A stretch of DNA of 63,137 nt from Promethearchaeota archaeon (GTDB taxonomy: Archaea > Asgardarchaeota > Lokiarchaeia > Sigyniarchaeales > SOKP01). The notes below the pieces were generated by a model. That model was not told the DNA's origin. It ran no database searches and worked only from the letters and a program-made list of their open reading frames with translations. Position numbers and translations under genes: made by a program. The DNA is taken from assembly GCA_019894975.1 (NCBI GenBank), contig JAGXNO010000019.1:1-63137 (forward strand). The letters are read 5' to 3'. This document shows, piece after piece, positions 35,758 through 45,280 of the stretch (position 1 is the first letter of the stretch; the number at the start of each line of letters is the position of its first letter).

Positions 35758-36879
35758 ATGAGTTCTAAAAAAAGAGATTATTACGAAGTTTTAGGAGTAG
35801 CAAAAGATGTTTCCACCAATGATATTAAACTAGCTTATCGTAAATTAGCAAGAAAATATCATCCAGATGTTAATAAGACCGATCCAAGAGCGAGTAGCAA
35901 ATTTATTGAAATCCAAGAAGCTTATGAAGTATTGAGTGATGAAAATAAAAGGAGCAATTATGATCGGTTCGGTCATGGTGGAGTACAGGTAGATATGAGT
36001 GATTTCTTTTCAGGAGGAATCCCAGGAATTGATGAACTCTTTAAAAGTATCTTTGGTGAATTCAGCCCATTTGGAGGATTTAATGGTTTTGGTGGGGGTT
36101 CTCGTAGTAGAAGGAGAACAGCACCGCGCCGAGAAGTAGGACAAGACATTGAAAATCATGTAGAAATTAGTTTTGAAGAAGCTATGTTTGGAGTTAAAAA
36201 AGATATCCCAATAGAACGATATACTCCATGTGATGAATGTGAAGGAACGGGAGCTGAGGATCCATCAAGTGTAATTACCTGTCCAGAATGTCAAGGAACT
36301 GGTCGGATAAGAAAAATGACTCAGTCTGGGTTTGGTACAATTATTCGAGAATCGGCCTGCTATGATTGTAATGGCTCAGGACAAGTAATTGAAAAGAAAT
36401 GCAAGGTGTGTAATGGTTCTAAAATAGTACCTGAGGAAAAGACAATTCATGTAACCATTCCTCCTGGTGTAGAAAATGGAGTTCATTTAAAGGTTCAAGG
36501 TGCAGGACATGTTCCTTCTGTTAATGCAATACCAGGTGATCTTTATTTAGGAATTAGAATTACCGATAACGGAAGATTTATACGGAGAGGGAACGATTTG
36601 TACACTCCTACTAATGTTGATATAGTTACTGCAATCATTGGTGGAAAAATTAAAGTACCCACTTTAGACTACAAGGAAAATAAGATCGCTGAGAGAGAAT
36701 TACCACTTCCTGCTGGAACTCAGCCAGGTACAGAATTTCGAGTTAAAAATCGAGGTGTATCTTATGTGCGTGGAAGAGGAAGGGGAGACCAATATGTTAT
36801 TGTAAATATAGAAATACCAACAAAAATAACAGAAAAACAAAAGGAATTATTATTAAAATTCCAAGAATTAAATAAATAA
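35758..36879 (+). CDS. dnaJ: DnaJ co-chaperone
   Basis: The 373-residue protein is a complete type I DnaJ. It has a J domain with the HPD motif (RKYHPDVN), and a short Gly/Phe region ([17 protein letters not shown]). The zinc domain has four CxxCxGxG repeats ([32 protein letters not shown]), of which the last ends GSK. The C-terminal substrate-binding domains follow. It stimulates DnaK ATPase activity. It is not linked to dnaK/grpE (21 kb away), and is flanked by opposite-strand genes. Confidence 0.95.
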   Translation: MSSKKRDYYEVLGVAKDVSTNDIKLAYRKLARKYHPDVNKTDPRASSKFIEIQEAYEVLSDENKRSNYDRFGHGGVQVDMSDFFSGGIPGIDELFKSIFGEFSPFGGFNGFGGGSRSRRRTAPRREVGQDIENHVEISFEEAMFGVKKDIPIERYTPCDECEGTGAEDPSSVITCPECQGTGRIRKMTQSGFGTIIRESACYDCNGSGQVIEKKCKVCNGSKIVPEEKTIHVTIPPGVENGVHLKVQGAGHVPSVNAIPGDLYLGIRITDNGRFIRRGNDLYTPTNVDIVTAIIGGKIKVPTLDYKENKIAERELPLPAGTQPGTEFRVKNRGVSYVRGRGRGDQYVIVNIEIPTKITEKQKELLLKFQELNK

Positions 36880-36884
36880 AAATC

Positions 36885-37832
36885 TTACAATTGAAGGTTA
36901 AGCCATTCAATTACATCTCTAAATACATCATCACGATTAGTTTCATTAAATAGTTCGTGCCTTGAGTCTTCATAGAATTTATATGTTACTTTTGTATTAC
37001 CATATTTTTTAAGACGATTAATCATTGCTCTAACACCCTTAGTTTTATTACCTATTGGATCTAATGATCCTGCGATGAAATGGATAGGTAATTCTTTTGG
37101 TATTTTTTGCTCATTATGACTATTATAGATTTTTTCAAATCCAAGGAGAAATTCTAACCAAAGAGAGGCTGGAGGCACAAATCCACACCAAGGGTCGTCA
37201 ATATATTTTTGTACTTCATTTTTATCTCGACTAAGCCATTCAAATCCAGTAGCACCCTCATCCTTCTTCCAATCTCGATTATTAGTTTTAAAATTCATAT
37301 CATACATTTTCTGACTTGGCGTTGTGGGTGCTAATTTCTTAATTTCTCCTTTGAGAATTATTTTTCCCGCTCTAATTACTAACCCTCTTACCTTCCCATT
37401 AGTACCACTCAATATGCATCCTTTTAATTCATTTCCCCATTGTTGAATATAATCTTGTGCGAGGAAAGCCCCCCACGAATGTCCCAACAAAAATAATGGA
37501 AGATTTGGATTCTCTTTCTTAATGATATCTGATAATTGATGAATATCATCTACAATTCCTTCCCATCCATTGTCTCCTAGAACCCCAGCATGTCCTTCTA
37601 ATGTTGCTTCAGTCAAATCCCCCGCAGTTAATCCATGGCCGCGTTGATCATTAGCATAGCAAATATATCCCTGATTACATAAAACTTCTGCCACTCGAGT
37701 ATATCTTTTTGCATGTTCAGCTAATCCATGAACAATTTGAATAGCAGCTTTCGGGCTTGTATCTGGTTCCCACTTATATACAAAAATTTCAATACCTCCG
37801 GGATCTTTAAACGTAAAAGTTGAACTTTTCAT
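36885..37832 (-). CDS. Alpha/beta-hydrolase, monoacylglycerol-lipase/lysophospholipase-like
   Basis: This 315-residue protein of the lysophospholipase (PldB/monoglyceride lipase) type has HGLAEHAKRY (oxyanion region), a nucleophile elbow GHSWG with Ser ~119 (the usual GHSMG with Met replaced by Trp), an acid in GSLDPIG and the catalytic His in DSRHELFNE. No signal peptide is present, so it acts in the cytoplasm. It is convergent with dnaJ, with 5 bp between the stops. Likely substrates are monoacylglycerols or small acyl esters. Confidence 0.83.
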   Translation of the reverse strand: MKSSTFTFKDPGGIEIFVYKWEPDTSPKAAIQIVHGLAEHAKRYTRVAEVLCNQGYICYANDQRGHGLTAGDLTEATLEGHAGVLGDNGWEGIVDDIHQLSDIIKKENPNLPLFLLGHSWGAFLAQDYIQQWGNELKGCILSGTNGKVRGLVIRAGKIILKGEIKKLAPTTPSQKMYDMNFKTNNRDWKKDEGATGFEWLSRDKNEVQKYIDDPWCGFVPPASLWLEFLLGFEKIYNSHNEQKIPKELPIHFIAGSLDPIGNKTKGVRAMINRLKKYGNTKVTYKFYEDSRHELFNETNRDDVFRDVIEWLNLQL

Positions 37833-37959
37833 AATACCATCATCTTTTTAATTTGTTTCAAAGAGTTTAATTTATAATAATTTAGTTAATTTCTTCTTAT
37901 GATACAACTCTATTTATAATTTGATCAAAGAAAAATATTTTTATTTTATAAAGTAGAAT

Positions 37960-38106
37960 ATGTCTTATAGTATGAAAGGGGATTTGTTTTTAAAATGGAA
38001 ATGTGATAAATGTGGTCATGAATTTGGCTCAGATGACTTTCCAGAGGAAGGATTTAAGTGTCCGGGATGTGGGGGTGAAGATTGCTCCTTCAGCCTTATA
38101 GAATAA
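37960..38106 (+). CDS. 48-residue zinc-ribbon protein
   Basis: This small frame starts ATG 37960 and reads MSYSMKGDLFLKWKCDKCGH, with CDKC and CPGC 16 residues apart, a rubredoxin-like zinc-ribbon spacing. It ends SFSLIE. The gene lies 50 bp upstream of another small Cys-rich gene on the same strand. No family was recognised. A TTTATTTTATAAAG string just upstream could serve as a TATA element. Confidence 0.6.
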   Translation: MSYSMKGDLFLKWKCDKCGHEFGSDDFPEEGFKCPGCGGEDCSFSLIE

Positions 38107-38156
38107 AATCTATTTTCAAAATTTATCCTTTTTAATTAAATTAAACTAAGAAAAAG

Positions 38157-38372
38157 ATGAAAAAAATGATTGAATGTAATCAAGAAACGAGAAAGAAAGC
38201 ATGTGCCTGTACCTATGATTGTTCAAGAAGGAGTAAATATTGTGAGTGTTTAGAAAATCATCTCTCTAAGAATCAACTCCCCGGATGTGCTTTTGCCAAA
38301 ATTTCGAAAGAAGCTGAGAAATCATATAACAGGGATTTTGAATATTTTGCGAAATTAGTATTAAACAACTAA
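38157..38372 (+). CDS. Small Cys-rich protein of the DUF6485 type
   Basis: This 71-residue protein has the pattern ACACTYDCSRRSKYCECLEN followed by HLSKNQLPGC, which matches my recollection of the DUF6485 family (CxCxYxxCxxxGxCCxCxxxHxxxxxLPGC). The six or so cysteines probably bind a metal. These proteins occur widely in anaerobic archaea and bacteria; the function is not established. The ATG of MIECNQET may be the true start. Confidence 0.65.
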   Translation: MKKMIECNQETRKKACACTYDCSRRSKYCECLENHLSKNQLPGCAFAKISKEAEKSYNRDFEYFAKLVLNN

Positions 38373-38514
38373 TTTCAGTATAAAAGAATTCATATTCTTA
38401 TCGAGAAATGCTTAAATAAGTATTTTGAGTGATAAATTACTTAATATGTTCTTTAGTAAATCCTTTACTACTGTTTTATTAAAATTTATAAGGATAGAAC
38501 TCGATTAGAATGGT

Positions 38515-41301
38515 ATGGATTTTAAGAAAATCTATAAACGGGGTTTAGGTGTTTCATTTTTACTCCTTATCGTTATTATAGGTGTTCTGTTCATTCCTAA
38601 TCTAAATAAAAAACAGCTATCTAATGAAAATTCACTTTTTACAAGTGGACCTGATGACGCATATGAACCTAATAATATTCCAACCTTTGCTTATAATCTC
38701 ACAATGTGGGAAGACTTTTGGCTATTTGATATCAGTGGATTTGGCATACTAGAAGATGATGATTACTATGTTATTGATATCAAAATGGGATTCGAACATC
38801 TGCAAATTAATTTAACCTTCATCCATTCCTTGGGAAATATTGATATGAACCTTATTGATAGCACACTTACGACTGTAAACATGCAAAATTCAACAACAGA
38901 TAACGAATACATTGACATTATTGTTCCATCAGCAGGAATTTATTTTATCCTACTTGTTGGTCCAAATGCCTCAAATACTTACAATTTATTGTGGAAAACC
39001 TTACCTATGGATGATTTGTATGAACCAAATAATGACCGGTTTTCTGCTTATGACCTTATTACCTATAAAAATGTATGGCTTTCTTCAATTTTTGGACCGG
39101 GGCGTCAATATGATGACGATTGGTACAAAATATATATTACCCCCGGATATGAATATCTACATGTAATTCTTTTATTCAATCATAGTGAGGGAGATCTTGA
39201 TATACAACTTTATGATAGTAGTGGTAATCCAATTACAGGGAGTACTGGTACAATGGACAATGAATTTATTGATTATATAGTTCCTTCAATGGGAGAATAT
39301 TACTTACAGGTTTATTATGATAATAATGGGAATCCATATGATTTATGGTGGAATACTACAATACCAAGCATAATGGAGGATTTATATGAAGAAAATGATT
39401 TTGAGGGTCAAGCTCATGATCTTACTGGTTATGAAGCAATGTGGTTAACCTCAGTAAATGGATCAGGTTACCAGTGGGATGATGATTGGTATTTAGTTTA
39501 TTTAGATCCTGGAGAAGAAAGAATTCATATTGAACTATCCTTCTGGCATATGAATGGAGATTTGAGTCTTGAGGTGTACTTTTACGATGGAGGGAATTTT
39601 ACATATCTCGCAGGAAGTTATAGCATGAGCGATACTGAATACATAAATGTTATGGCTCCTTGGTTTGGATTTTATTATATCAGAGTGTATGGTCCTAATA
39701 TGGGAAATGATTATGATTTGTATTGGGAGGATCTTAATCCTACTGCAACTGGTGATGATTGGATGGAAGAAAACGACGATTTTGGGGCTGCTTGGTATGT
39801 CGATCCAAATTATTATTCTGGTCTTAAAATGGTGTTTAATGATGATGATTGGTTTAGAACCTATTTAAGAAACGGTGATAATTTTGAGGTTTCTATTTTC
39901 TTCAAACATTTTGAAGGTGATTTAGAATTAGAACTCTATGATCCTTCAGGAGCTTATAGATTTGGTTCTTATTCAAGCAATGATGATGAAAAAATAACAT
40001 ATATGGCAGATATGGTCGGAGATTGGCGAATTCGAGTATTTCACGCAGTTGGCACTTCCGAGTTACATTATGATTTAGATATATGGGTAAACGCTGGAGG
40101 ATCTAGTGATGACGATTGGATGGAAGAAAATGATGGTTTTTGGAGTGCCTGGTATGTTGACCCTGATATGTATCATGGTTTAATACTTGATCACGACGAT
40201 GAAGATTGGTTTCAGATAAATTTAACCTCTGGAGATGTAATTGATGTACGGATTTATTTCGATGATTATCAGGGAAATTTAGAATTAGAGCTTTATAGTC
40301 CTTCAAATACATATCGATCAGGTTCTTATTCAGGGGATTATGATGAATTTATTTCATTTATAGTCGATGTATCAGGAGAATGGCGAATTCGAGTATATCA
40401 TGCTGATGAAGACTCTAAAGTCTTTTATGATTTAGACATCTGGATAAAAGATGATTTTTATGAATATAACAATCATCCACAGGATATCTATAAAGACCAT
40501 CCCTCAATTCTCGTGCAAAATGAGCAGACTTGGTTAAGCGATCTTCACGGCCTAGCAGTGCAAGAAGATAATGATTGGTATATCATCGAGGTTACCCCTG
40601 GATTTGAACATTTAGTTATTGATCTTTCATTTAATCACACTTTAGGGAATATTGGTATCGGAATCTATGATGAATGGAGTATGTTAATTGTAGGGAATGA
40701 TACCATGACAAATGACGAACATATTGATTATATCCTCCCACATTCCGGAATATTTGCTATCCATGTATATGGAGATAACATGAGAAATAAGTATGATATG
40801 CGGTGGGATGACCTAAGAACGGATTGGCGATCTGATGATAATTATGAAATGAACAATGATGCTATGTCTGCTTTTGATATCTCATTTCTTGAGAATGTAT
40901 CTATATGGGCATGGGACGGATTAGCCTTACAATATGATCAGGATTGGTATGAAATCTATATAATGGAGTCAGGTTTGCAATTAATTGTGGCATTGATGTA
41001 TGATTCTGCTGAGGGTTTAATGGGATTTGAAGTATACGATGGAGATCTTCACAAAATCGCTAGTAACTTTACATTAACTGATAATGATTATATTATCCAA
41101 GATGTAACTAACGGGACTTATTACATAAAAGTTTTTGGAGATAATTCTGGAAATGTATATAATTTATGGTGGGGGACCCAAAAGCCTGATGAAGTTGGGA
41201 TGATACCAGGTTATGATGTTCTTATTTTAATAGCTTCAATTGTAGGAATTTCGACAGTTGTTATTAGAAAGAAGAGGAGTAAATTTAAACGGAAATTATA
41301 A
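38515..41301 (+). CDS. Large secreted surface protein with seven PPC-like repeats
   Basis: The 928-residue protein starts with a signal peptide (GVSFLLLIVIIGVLFIP). Seven repeats of about 120 residues follow. Each opens with a variant of DDxYEPNN/DDWMEEND and continues to a DDDWY motif, a short GDLDIQLYD-like strand and a YYLQVYG-like end. This is the look of bacterial pre-peptidase C-terminal (PPC) domains, beta-sandwich modules found on secreted enzymes. The sequence is very acidic. The C-terminus reads MIPGYD, then a membrane segment (LILIASIVGISTVVI), then RKKRSKFKRK, the same tripartite anchor as the two giant hydrolases. No catalytic domain is seen, so it is probably structural or adhesive. 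Confidence 0.75.
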   Translation: MDFKKIYKRGLGVSFLLLIVIIGVLFIPNLNKKQLSNENSLFTSGPDDAYEPNNIPTFAYNLTMWEDFWLFDISGFGILEDDDYYVIDIKMGFEHLQINLTFIHSLGNIDMNLIDSTLTTVNMQNSTTDNEYIDIIVPSAGIYFILLVGPNASNTYNLLWKTLPMDDLYEPNNDRFSAYDLITYKNVWLSSIFGPGRQYDDDWYKIYITPGYEYLHVILLFNHSEGDLDIQLYDSSGNPITGSTGTMDNEFIDYIVPSMGEYYLQVYYDNNGNPYDLWWNTTIPSIMEDLYEENDFEGQAHDLTGYEAMWLTSVNGSGYQWDDDWYLVYLDPGEERIHIELSFWHMNGDLSLEVYFYDGGNFTYLAGSYSMSDTEYINVMAPWFGFYYIRVYGPNMGNDYDLYWEDLNPTATGDDWMEENDDFGAAWYVDPNYYSGLKMVFNDDDWFRTYLRNGDNFEVSIFFKHFEGDLELELYDPSGAYRFGSYSSNDDEKITYMADMVGDWRIRVFHAVGTSELHYDLDIWVNAGGSSDDDWMEENDGFWSAWYVDPDMYHGLILDHDDEDWFQINLTSGDVIDVRIYFDDYQGNLELELYSPSNTYRSGSYSGDYDEFISFIVDVSGEWRIRVYHADEDSKVFYDLDIWIKDDFYEYNNHPQDIYKDHPSILVQNEQTWLSDLHGLAVQEDNDWYIIEVTPGFEHLVIDLSFNHTLGNIGIGIYDEWSMLIVGNDTMTNDEHIDYILPHSGIFAIHVYGDNMRNKYDMRWDDLRTDWRSDDNYEMNNDAMSAFDISFLENVSIWAWDGLALQYDQDWYEIYIMESGLQLIVALMYDSAEGLMGFEVYDGDLHKIASNFTLTDNDYIIQDVTNGTYYIKVFGDNSGNVYNLWWGTQKPDEVGMIPGYDVLILIASIVGISTVVIRKKRSKFKRKL

Positions 41302-41347
41302 TTTTTTCTACTTTTTCTTTTATTTTATAGGTAATTTATGAAAGAAG

Positions 41348-41357
41348 TACTTAAATA
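41348..41357 (+). promoter_or_regulatory. Probable TATA box of rnpB
   Basis: ACTTAAATA-type sequence (positions 41348-41357, AAGTACTTAAATA context) lies about 25-32 bp before the inferred 5' end of the RNase P RNA, the expected archaeal TATA spacing. Confidence 0.35.
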
Positions 41358-41379
41358 GTTATAATACTTATATTTAAAT

Positions 41380-41709
41380 GACAAATTGAGCTGTTGAGCT
41401 GACGGTGGGCATGACCCGCTGAGGAACCTCACCTCACCCTCCAAGCAAGGTGTAGATAACTACTACGATGAAAATCGTAATCTGATGGCAGAAACGACAC
41501 TGCCTTCTCACGTAGATTAATGACTTGGATATAAGCCAGAGAAATTGTGAGAAGGAATGGTTGAAACGAGTCAGACCCTTGGTGCAAGGCCAAATGAAAG
41601 CGTTAAAGCACTTGGAGCTAGCTTTAGGTAGGCCGCTTAGTTTGATGCTCAATCCTATTTTTGGCGACGAAAATAGCAGACAGAAAGGTGGGTACAAGCT
41701 CAAGTTGTC
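41380..41709 (+). ncRNA. rnpB: RNase P RNA
   Basis: The ends pair over 12 positions with one mismatch (GACAAATTGAGC at 41380-41391 with GCTCAAGTTGTC at 41698-41709), giving helix P1. The two universal cores are present: GAGGAA at 41421-41426 (conserved region I) and ACAGAA at 41680-41685 (conserved region V). A P4-type helix can form between CTCACC and GGTGGG next to them. A GTGGG/CCCGC hairpin precedes region I, as in P3. The total of about 330 nt suits an archaeal type A RNase P RNA. It processes tRNA 5' ends with protein partners encoded elsewhere. Short reading frames on both strands here are by-products of its higher G+C content. Confidence 0.85.
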
Positions 41710-41730
41710 ACTTTCTTTCATATCATTTTT

Positions 41731-41850
41731 TTACACGAAATTAGGATGGTGAGAAGATTTCGTATAAAAATCATCAGGATTACTCTCAATATAGAAATTA
41801 ATTGAATTTTCAGATATTTCTTTTAGAATATCTTGCATAGTGTTATCCAT
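41731..41850 (-). CDS. Possible 39-residue small protein
   Basis: An ATG at 41850 opens MDNTMQDILKEISENSINFY and runs to a stop at 41731, just past the rnpB 3' end. It is amphipathic and charged with no known motif. It is too short to judge by composition. Confidence 0.25.
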   Translation of the reverse strand: MDNTMQDILKEISENSINFYIESNPDDFYTKSSHHPNFV

Positions 41851-41922
41851 TTTATTAGATAAAGTAATAAAAATATAAAAAAAAGAATATTATTTTGGCT
41901 ATTTTAGTTTTGATATATTAGG

Positions 41923-44049
41923 TTAGAACACTAAGAGACCTGCTCCATTACCAAAAAGCATTAAGAATCCAAGAAAGATAGATGCGGTCAAAGACATTAC
42001 TACTAATAATGTATTAATACTTGGGCCGGCAGTGTCTTTAAATGGATCTCCAACAGTATCTCCTGTAATTGCGGCTTTATGGACTTCAGTACCTTTTCCT
42101 CCGAGATTGCCATCTTCAATCCACTTCTTCGCATTATCAAATGAGCCACCACTGTTCGACATAAAGATAGCAAAGACGAAACCTGATAGTATCGCACCAG
42201 TTAAGAATGCACCTAATGCTGCAACACCAAATAAAATTCCTACAGCAAGTGGTGTAAGGATTGACATTAAACTTGGTATTATCAATTCTCTTAAAGATCC
42301 CTTAGTCGCTATGTCAATAGTTTTACCAAAATCAGCAGCTTCCTCACCAGTTAATATTTTTGGATTAGTTTCAAATTGTCTTCGTATTTCATCAACCATT
42401 TTAGCAGCATTTCTCTGCACAGCAAGGATTAATAATGCTGAGAATATTGCAGGTATAACAACACCTATAAAAGCACCTATTAATACATTTATTGTAAGTA
42501 AATCTATAGCAACTATAGTAAACGGTTTAATATCATTAGCTTCTACAGTAAAAGAAAAGAGTAATGCAAAAACAGTTAAATTTGCTGCGCCTATTGCAAA
42601 ACCTTTTGTAATTGCTTTAGCAGTATTTCCAGCAGAATCTAATCGATCTGCTGTACGTATTACGTCGTCGCCAAGATCTCCCTGCTCAGCAATGCCTCTT
42701 GCATTATCTACAATAGGCCCGTAGGCATCATTTGAAACAATAGTACCTACAATCGCAAGCATGCCAACCGCAGCCATTGCAATCCCAAAGACACCTCCTA
42801 ATAGATATGCAAACACCATAGCAACTACTATTCCAATGGTGGGAGGGGCAACACTTAGTAATCCATAAGAAATCCCACTAAGAATTACAACAGCATGTCC
42901 TTCTTGTGCTGCTTCTGCTATTTTTCTAGTAGGTTTTTTGTCATCTCTAGTAAAGTAATCACTTGTAAGACCAAGGATAATACCAGCAAAAAGCCCAATA
43001 ACAGCGCATCCACATAATTTCCAAAGCATGGTTGCTTCCTCTCCCGTTAATCCAATAACCATTATTAAAGTAAATAGTGCAGCTAATCCCGCAAACAATA
43101 TTGTAGCAACATAAGTTCCTGTATTTAAGGCCTTACCAGGTTCTTCTGATCCTTTCCATTTTATATAATAAATACCCAGAAGGGATGCCAACAAACCAAC
43201 ACCACATAGAACAACAGGAAAAACTGTATATATAAATCTCCCTGCTTCGGTTAAAGTAACATCTACTATCATGGGTAAGGTGGCGGCTAACATCATCGCA
43301 GCTATAATAGACGCGACATAAGAATCGAAAAGATCTGATCCCATTCCGGCAATATCACCAACATTGTCTCCAACATTGTCAGCAATTGTTGCAGGATTAC
43401 GAGGATCATCTTCGGGAAGGTCATATTCTGCTTTTCCTACTAAATCAGCACCAACATCAGCCGTCTTTGTGAAGATACCACCCCCGCATTTCATGAACAA
43501 CGCAACGCTACTTGCACCAAAACTAAATCCTAAAATAATCATAGGATCTGGAATTATCCAATATAAAGTTGATACACCGATTAATGCTACACCTACCACC
43601 GCAAGTCCCATAACAGCACCCCCAAAAAAGGCTATGTCAAACCCCTTCTTAGTACTGATAGTACATCCTTGAGCTGCTCGAGTATTTGCTTTTATACCAA
43701 CGTACATCCCTAGCCAGCCCGCAAACATTGATCCAAGAGCACCAATTATATAAGCAAGCATCTGTTCCCAATTTAAAGCATCAATAAATACTCTTTCATA
43801 AGTATCGCTATCCTTCAGAGGAGATGGTAGAAATAACATGGCAACCGCGAGTACTGTCACAAAGATGCCTAAAACCTTGTATTGCACTTTAATATAAGTT
43901 TTTGCACCTTCTTCTATGTAACCCGCAACCTCCTGCATTCTTTCATTACCAGGGTCTTCTTTTAAGACCAAGTATCTAAAGTACATTGCCATAGCAATAG
44001 AAAGTATTCCAGCTATTAAGGCAACAATTAAAATTATTGGTACAGCCAT
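41923..44049 (-). CDS. hppA: Membrane-bound proton-translocating pyrophosphatase
   Basis: The 708-residue, ~16-helix protein has the pyrophosphate-binding motif region DVGADLVGKAEYDLPEDDP, NPATIADNVGDNVGDIA, and the later DAYGPIVDNARGIAE and GDTVGDPFKDTAGPS motifs. The K+-dependence determinant reads GNTAKAITKGFAIG with Lys (and Thr) at the positions that are Ala/Gly in K+-dependent enzymes, so it is predicted to be K+-independent. It hydrolyses PPi while pumping H+ out of the cytoplasm, conserving energy. The start is preceded by a short AT-rich leader; it stands alone on this strand. Confidence 0.93.
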   Translation of the reverse strand: MAVPIILIVALIAGILSIAMAMYFRYLVLKEDPGNERMQEVAGYIEEGAKTYIKVQYKVLGIFVTVLAVAMLFLPSPLKDSDTYERVFIDALNWEQMLAYIIGALGSMFAGWLGMYVGIKANTRAAQGCTISTKKGFDIAFFGGAVMGLAVVGVALIGVSTLYWIIPDPMIILGFSFGASSVALFMKCGGGIFTKTADVGADLVGKAEYDLPEDDPRNPATIADNVGDNVGDIAGMGSDLFDSYVASIIAAMMLAATLPMIVDVTLTEAGRFIYTVFPVVLCGVGLLASLLGIYYIKWKGSEEPGKALNTGTYVATILFAGLAALFTLIMVIGLTGEEATMLWKLCGCAVIGLFAGIILGLTSDYFTRDDKKPTRKIAEAAQEGHAVVILSGISYGLLSVAPPTIGIVVAMVFAYLLGGVFGIAMAAVGMLAIVGTIVSNDAYGPIVDNARGIAEQGDLGDDVIRTADRLDSAGNTAKAITKGFAIGAANLTVFALLFSFTVEANDIKPFTIVAIDLLTINVLIGAFIGVVIPAIFSALLILAVQRNAAKMVDEIRRQFETNPKILTGEEAADFGKTIDIATKGSLRELIIPSLMSILTPLAVGILFGVAALGAFLTGAILSGFVFAIFMSNSGGSFDNAKKWIEDGNLGGKGTEVHKAAITGDTVGDPFKDTAGPSINTLLVVMSLTASIFLGFLMLFGNGAGLLVF

Positions 44050-44214
44050 AATTTTTCACTCATTTTTTTTTTTGTTAAAGTTTTTGTTAATCAAATATAT
44101 AATAATATCACTCAAAATTTCTTAAATCATTAAAATATTGTGAATTTTAAAGTAAGTTTTAATTTAATCGCGTATTGTAAGTAAAAAATAGCACAAAAAA
44201 CGAGTTAGGTAATT

Positions 44215-45147
44215 TTGGCTTTAGAAATCCATTTAATCATTTTACTAATAATCATAGGTACTCTCGTTGGCATCAGTATGAGTTTTGTAGGACAGACTGG
44301 TCAAGGAGTTGTGGTTCCCTTTATTCTCTTAATTAGCGGAGATGTATTCTTAGCAATAACCGTTAATCTTCTAAATGATTTTATTGCAGCAATATCTGTT
44401 GCAATAAACTATGTAAGGAAAAAAGAATTTTATTTTACCAAGAATATCGTTATACTTCTAGTAGTTTCATTGATTACTTCTTTTCTTGGGGTGCTAATTT
44501 TAATATTAACACCATTAAGCACTATTTTTGGGTGGTTTCTACCAGTTTTTATTATTTTCTTAGGGACTACAGTTATATCTAAAGGTTTTCCTACTTCAGA
44601 AAGTTTGAAAGAAACAGTTCATAAAATATCTGAAAAATTTTTAAAACGCAAAAAGGGAGATATAAGTTTAGAAAAAGTTGAAGACCATTCTGAAATTTCC
44701 AATTTGACAGAAAATGTTGGAGATAATGAGATGAAAAGTATAATCCAGCCATTTTCAAAATTATTTTTTATATTAGCAATTGTTTTGGGAATAATTGTAG
44801 GTTTTAATTCTGGTTTATTCGGAGCGAATTCAGGTTTCATCATAACATTAGTTTTAATCATATTATTTGGATATCCCTTGAAAAAAAGTGTAGGAACTGC
44901 TTTACTATTAAGTTTAATTATGTGTATTTTTACATTTACTTTCTATCAAATATTGGGCTTAACGATTCAAGGGAAATTGTATTTCAATTGGGAATATGTT
45001 CTCTATTTAGGCATAGGCTCGTTTATTTCTGGTTTTATCACTTCTAACTACGTTCAAAGACTTTCTGCAAAAGCGATGGGTCGAGGAATGGGCATAACAA
45101 TGATTGTTTTAGGAATTTCTTCTCTAGTATTTTATTTCATTAGTTAA
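44215..45147 (+). CDS. TauE/SafE-family sulfite/organosulfonate exporter-like membrane protein
   Basis: This 310-residue membrane protein has two repeated halves, each opening with a G-x2-S/FNSGLFG-type motif (SMSFVGQTGQGVVVPFILL and VGFNSGLFGANSGFIITL). A charged cytoplasmic loop between the halves (~130-175) is rich in Lys/Glu. This is the TauE/SafE architecture, usually annotated as export of sulfite, sulfonates or similar anions. The start is a TTG at 44215 immediately after an AT-rich leader. Substrate unknown; no sulfur gene is adjacent. Confidence 0.75.
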   Translation: MALEIHLIILLIIIGTLVGISMSFVGQTGQGVVVPFILLISGDVFLAITVNLLNDFIAAISVAINYVRKKEFYFTKNIVILLVVSLITSFLGVLILILTPLSTIFGWFLPVFIIFLGTTVISKGFPTSESLKETVHKISEKFLKRKKGDISLEKVEDHSEISNLTENVGDNEMKSIIQPFSKLFFILAIVLGIIVGFNSGLFGANSGFIITLVLIILFGYPLKKSVGTALLLSLIMCIFTFTFYQILGLTIQGKLYFNWEYVLYLGIGSFISGFITSNYVQRLSAKAMGRGMGITMIVLGISSLVFYFIS

Positions 45148-45280
45148 TGTAAAGCACAGGATATGACTAAATTTCAATAACTATTTACTATATTATGCTA
45201 TGAAAAAATGCTAATTCACCATACTAATTATTATAAATCAAATTGAACTATTTTATATGTTAATATTTTAGGTGAAATTA

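Noticed and set aside
41434..41752. Open frames on both strands over 41434-41721 and 41525-41752
   Set aside because: They overlap the RNase P RNA. The conserved RNA motifs and P1 pairing explain the sequence, and the frames have no protein motifs.
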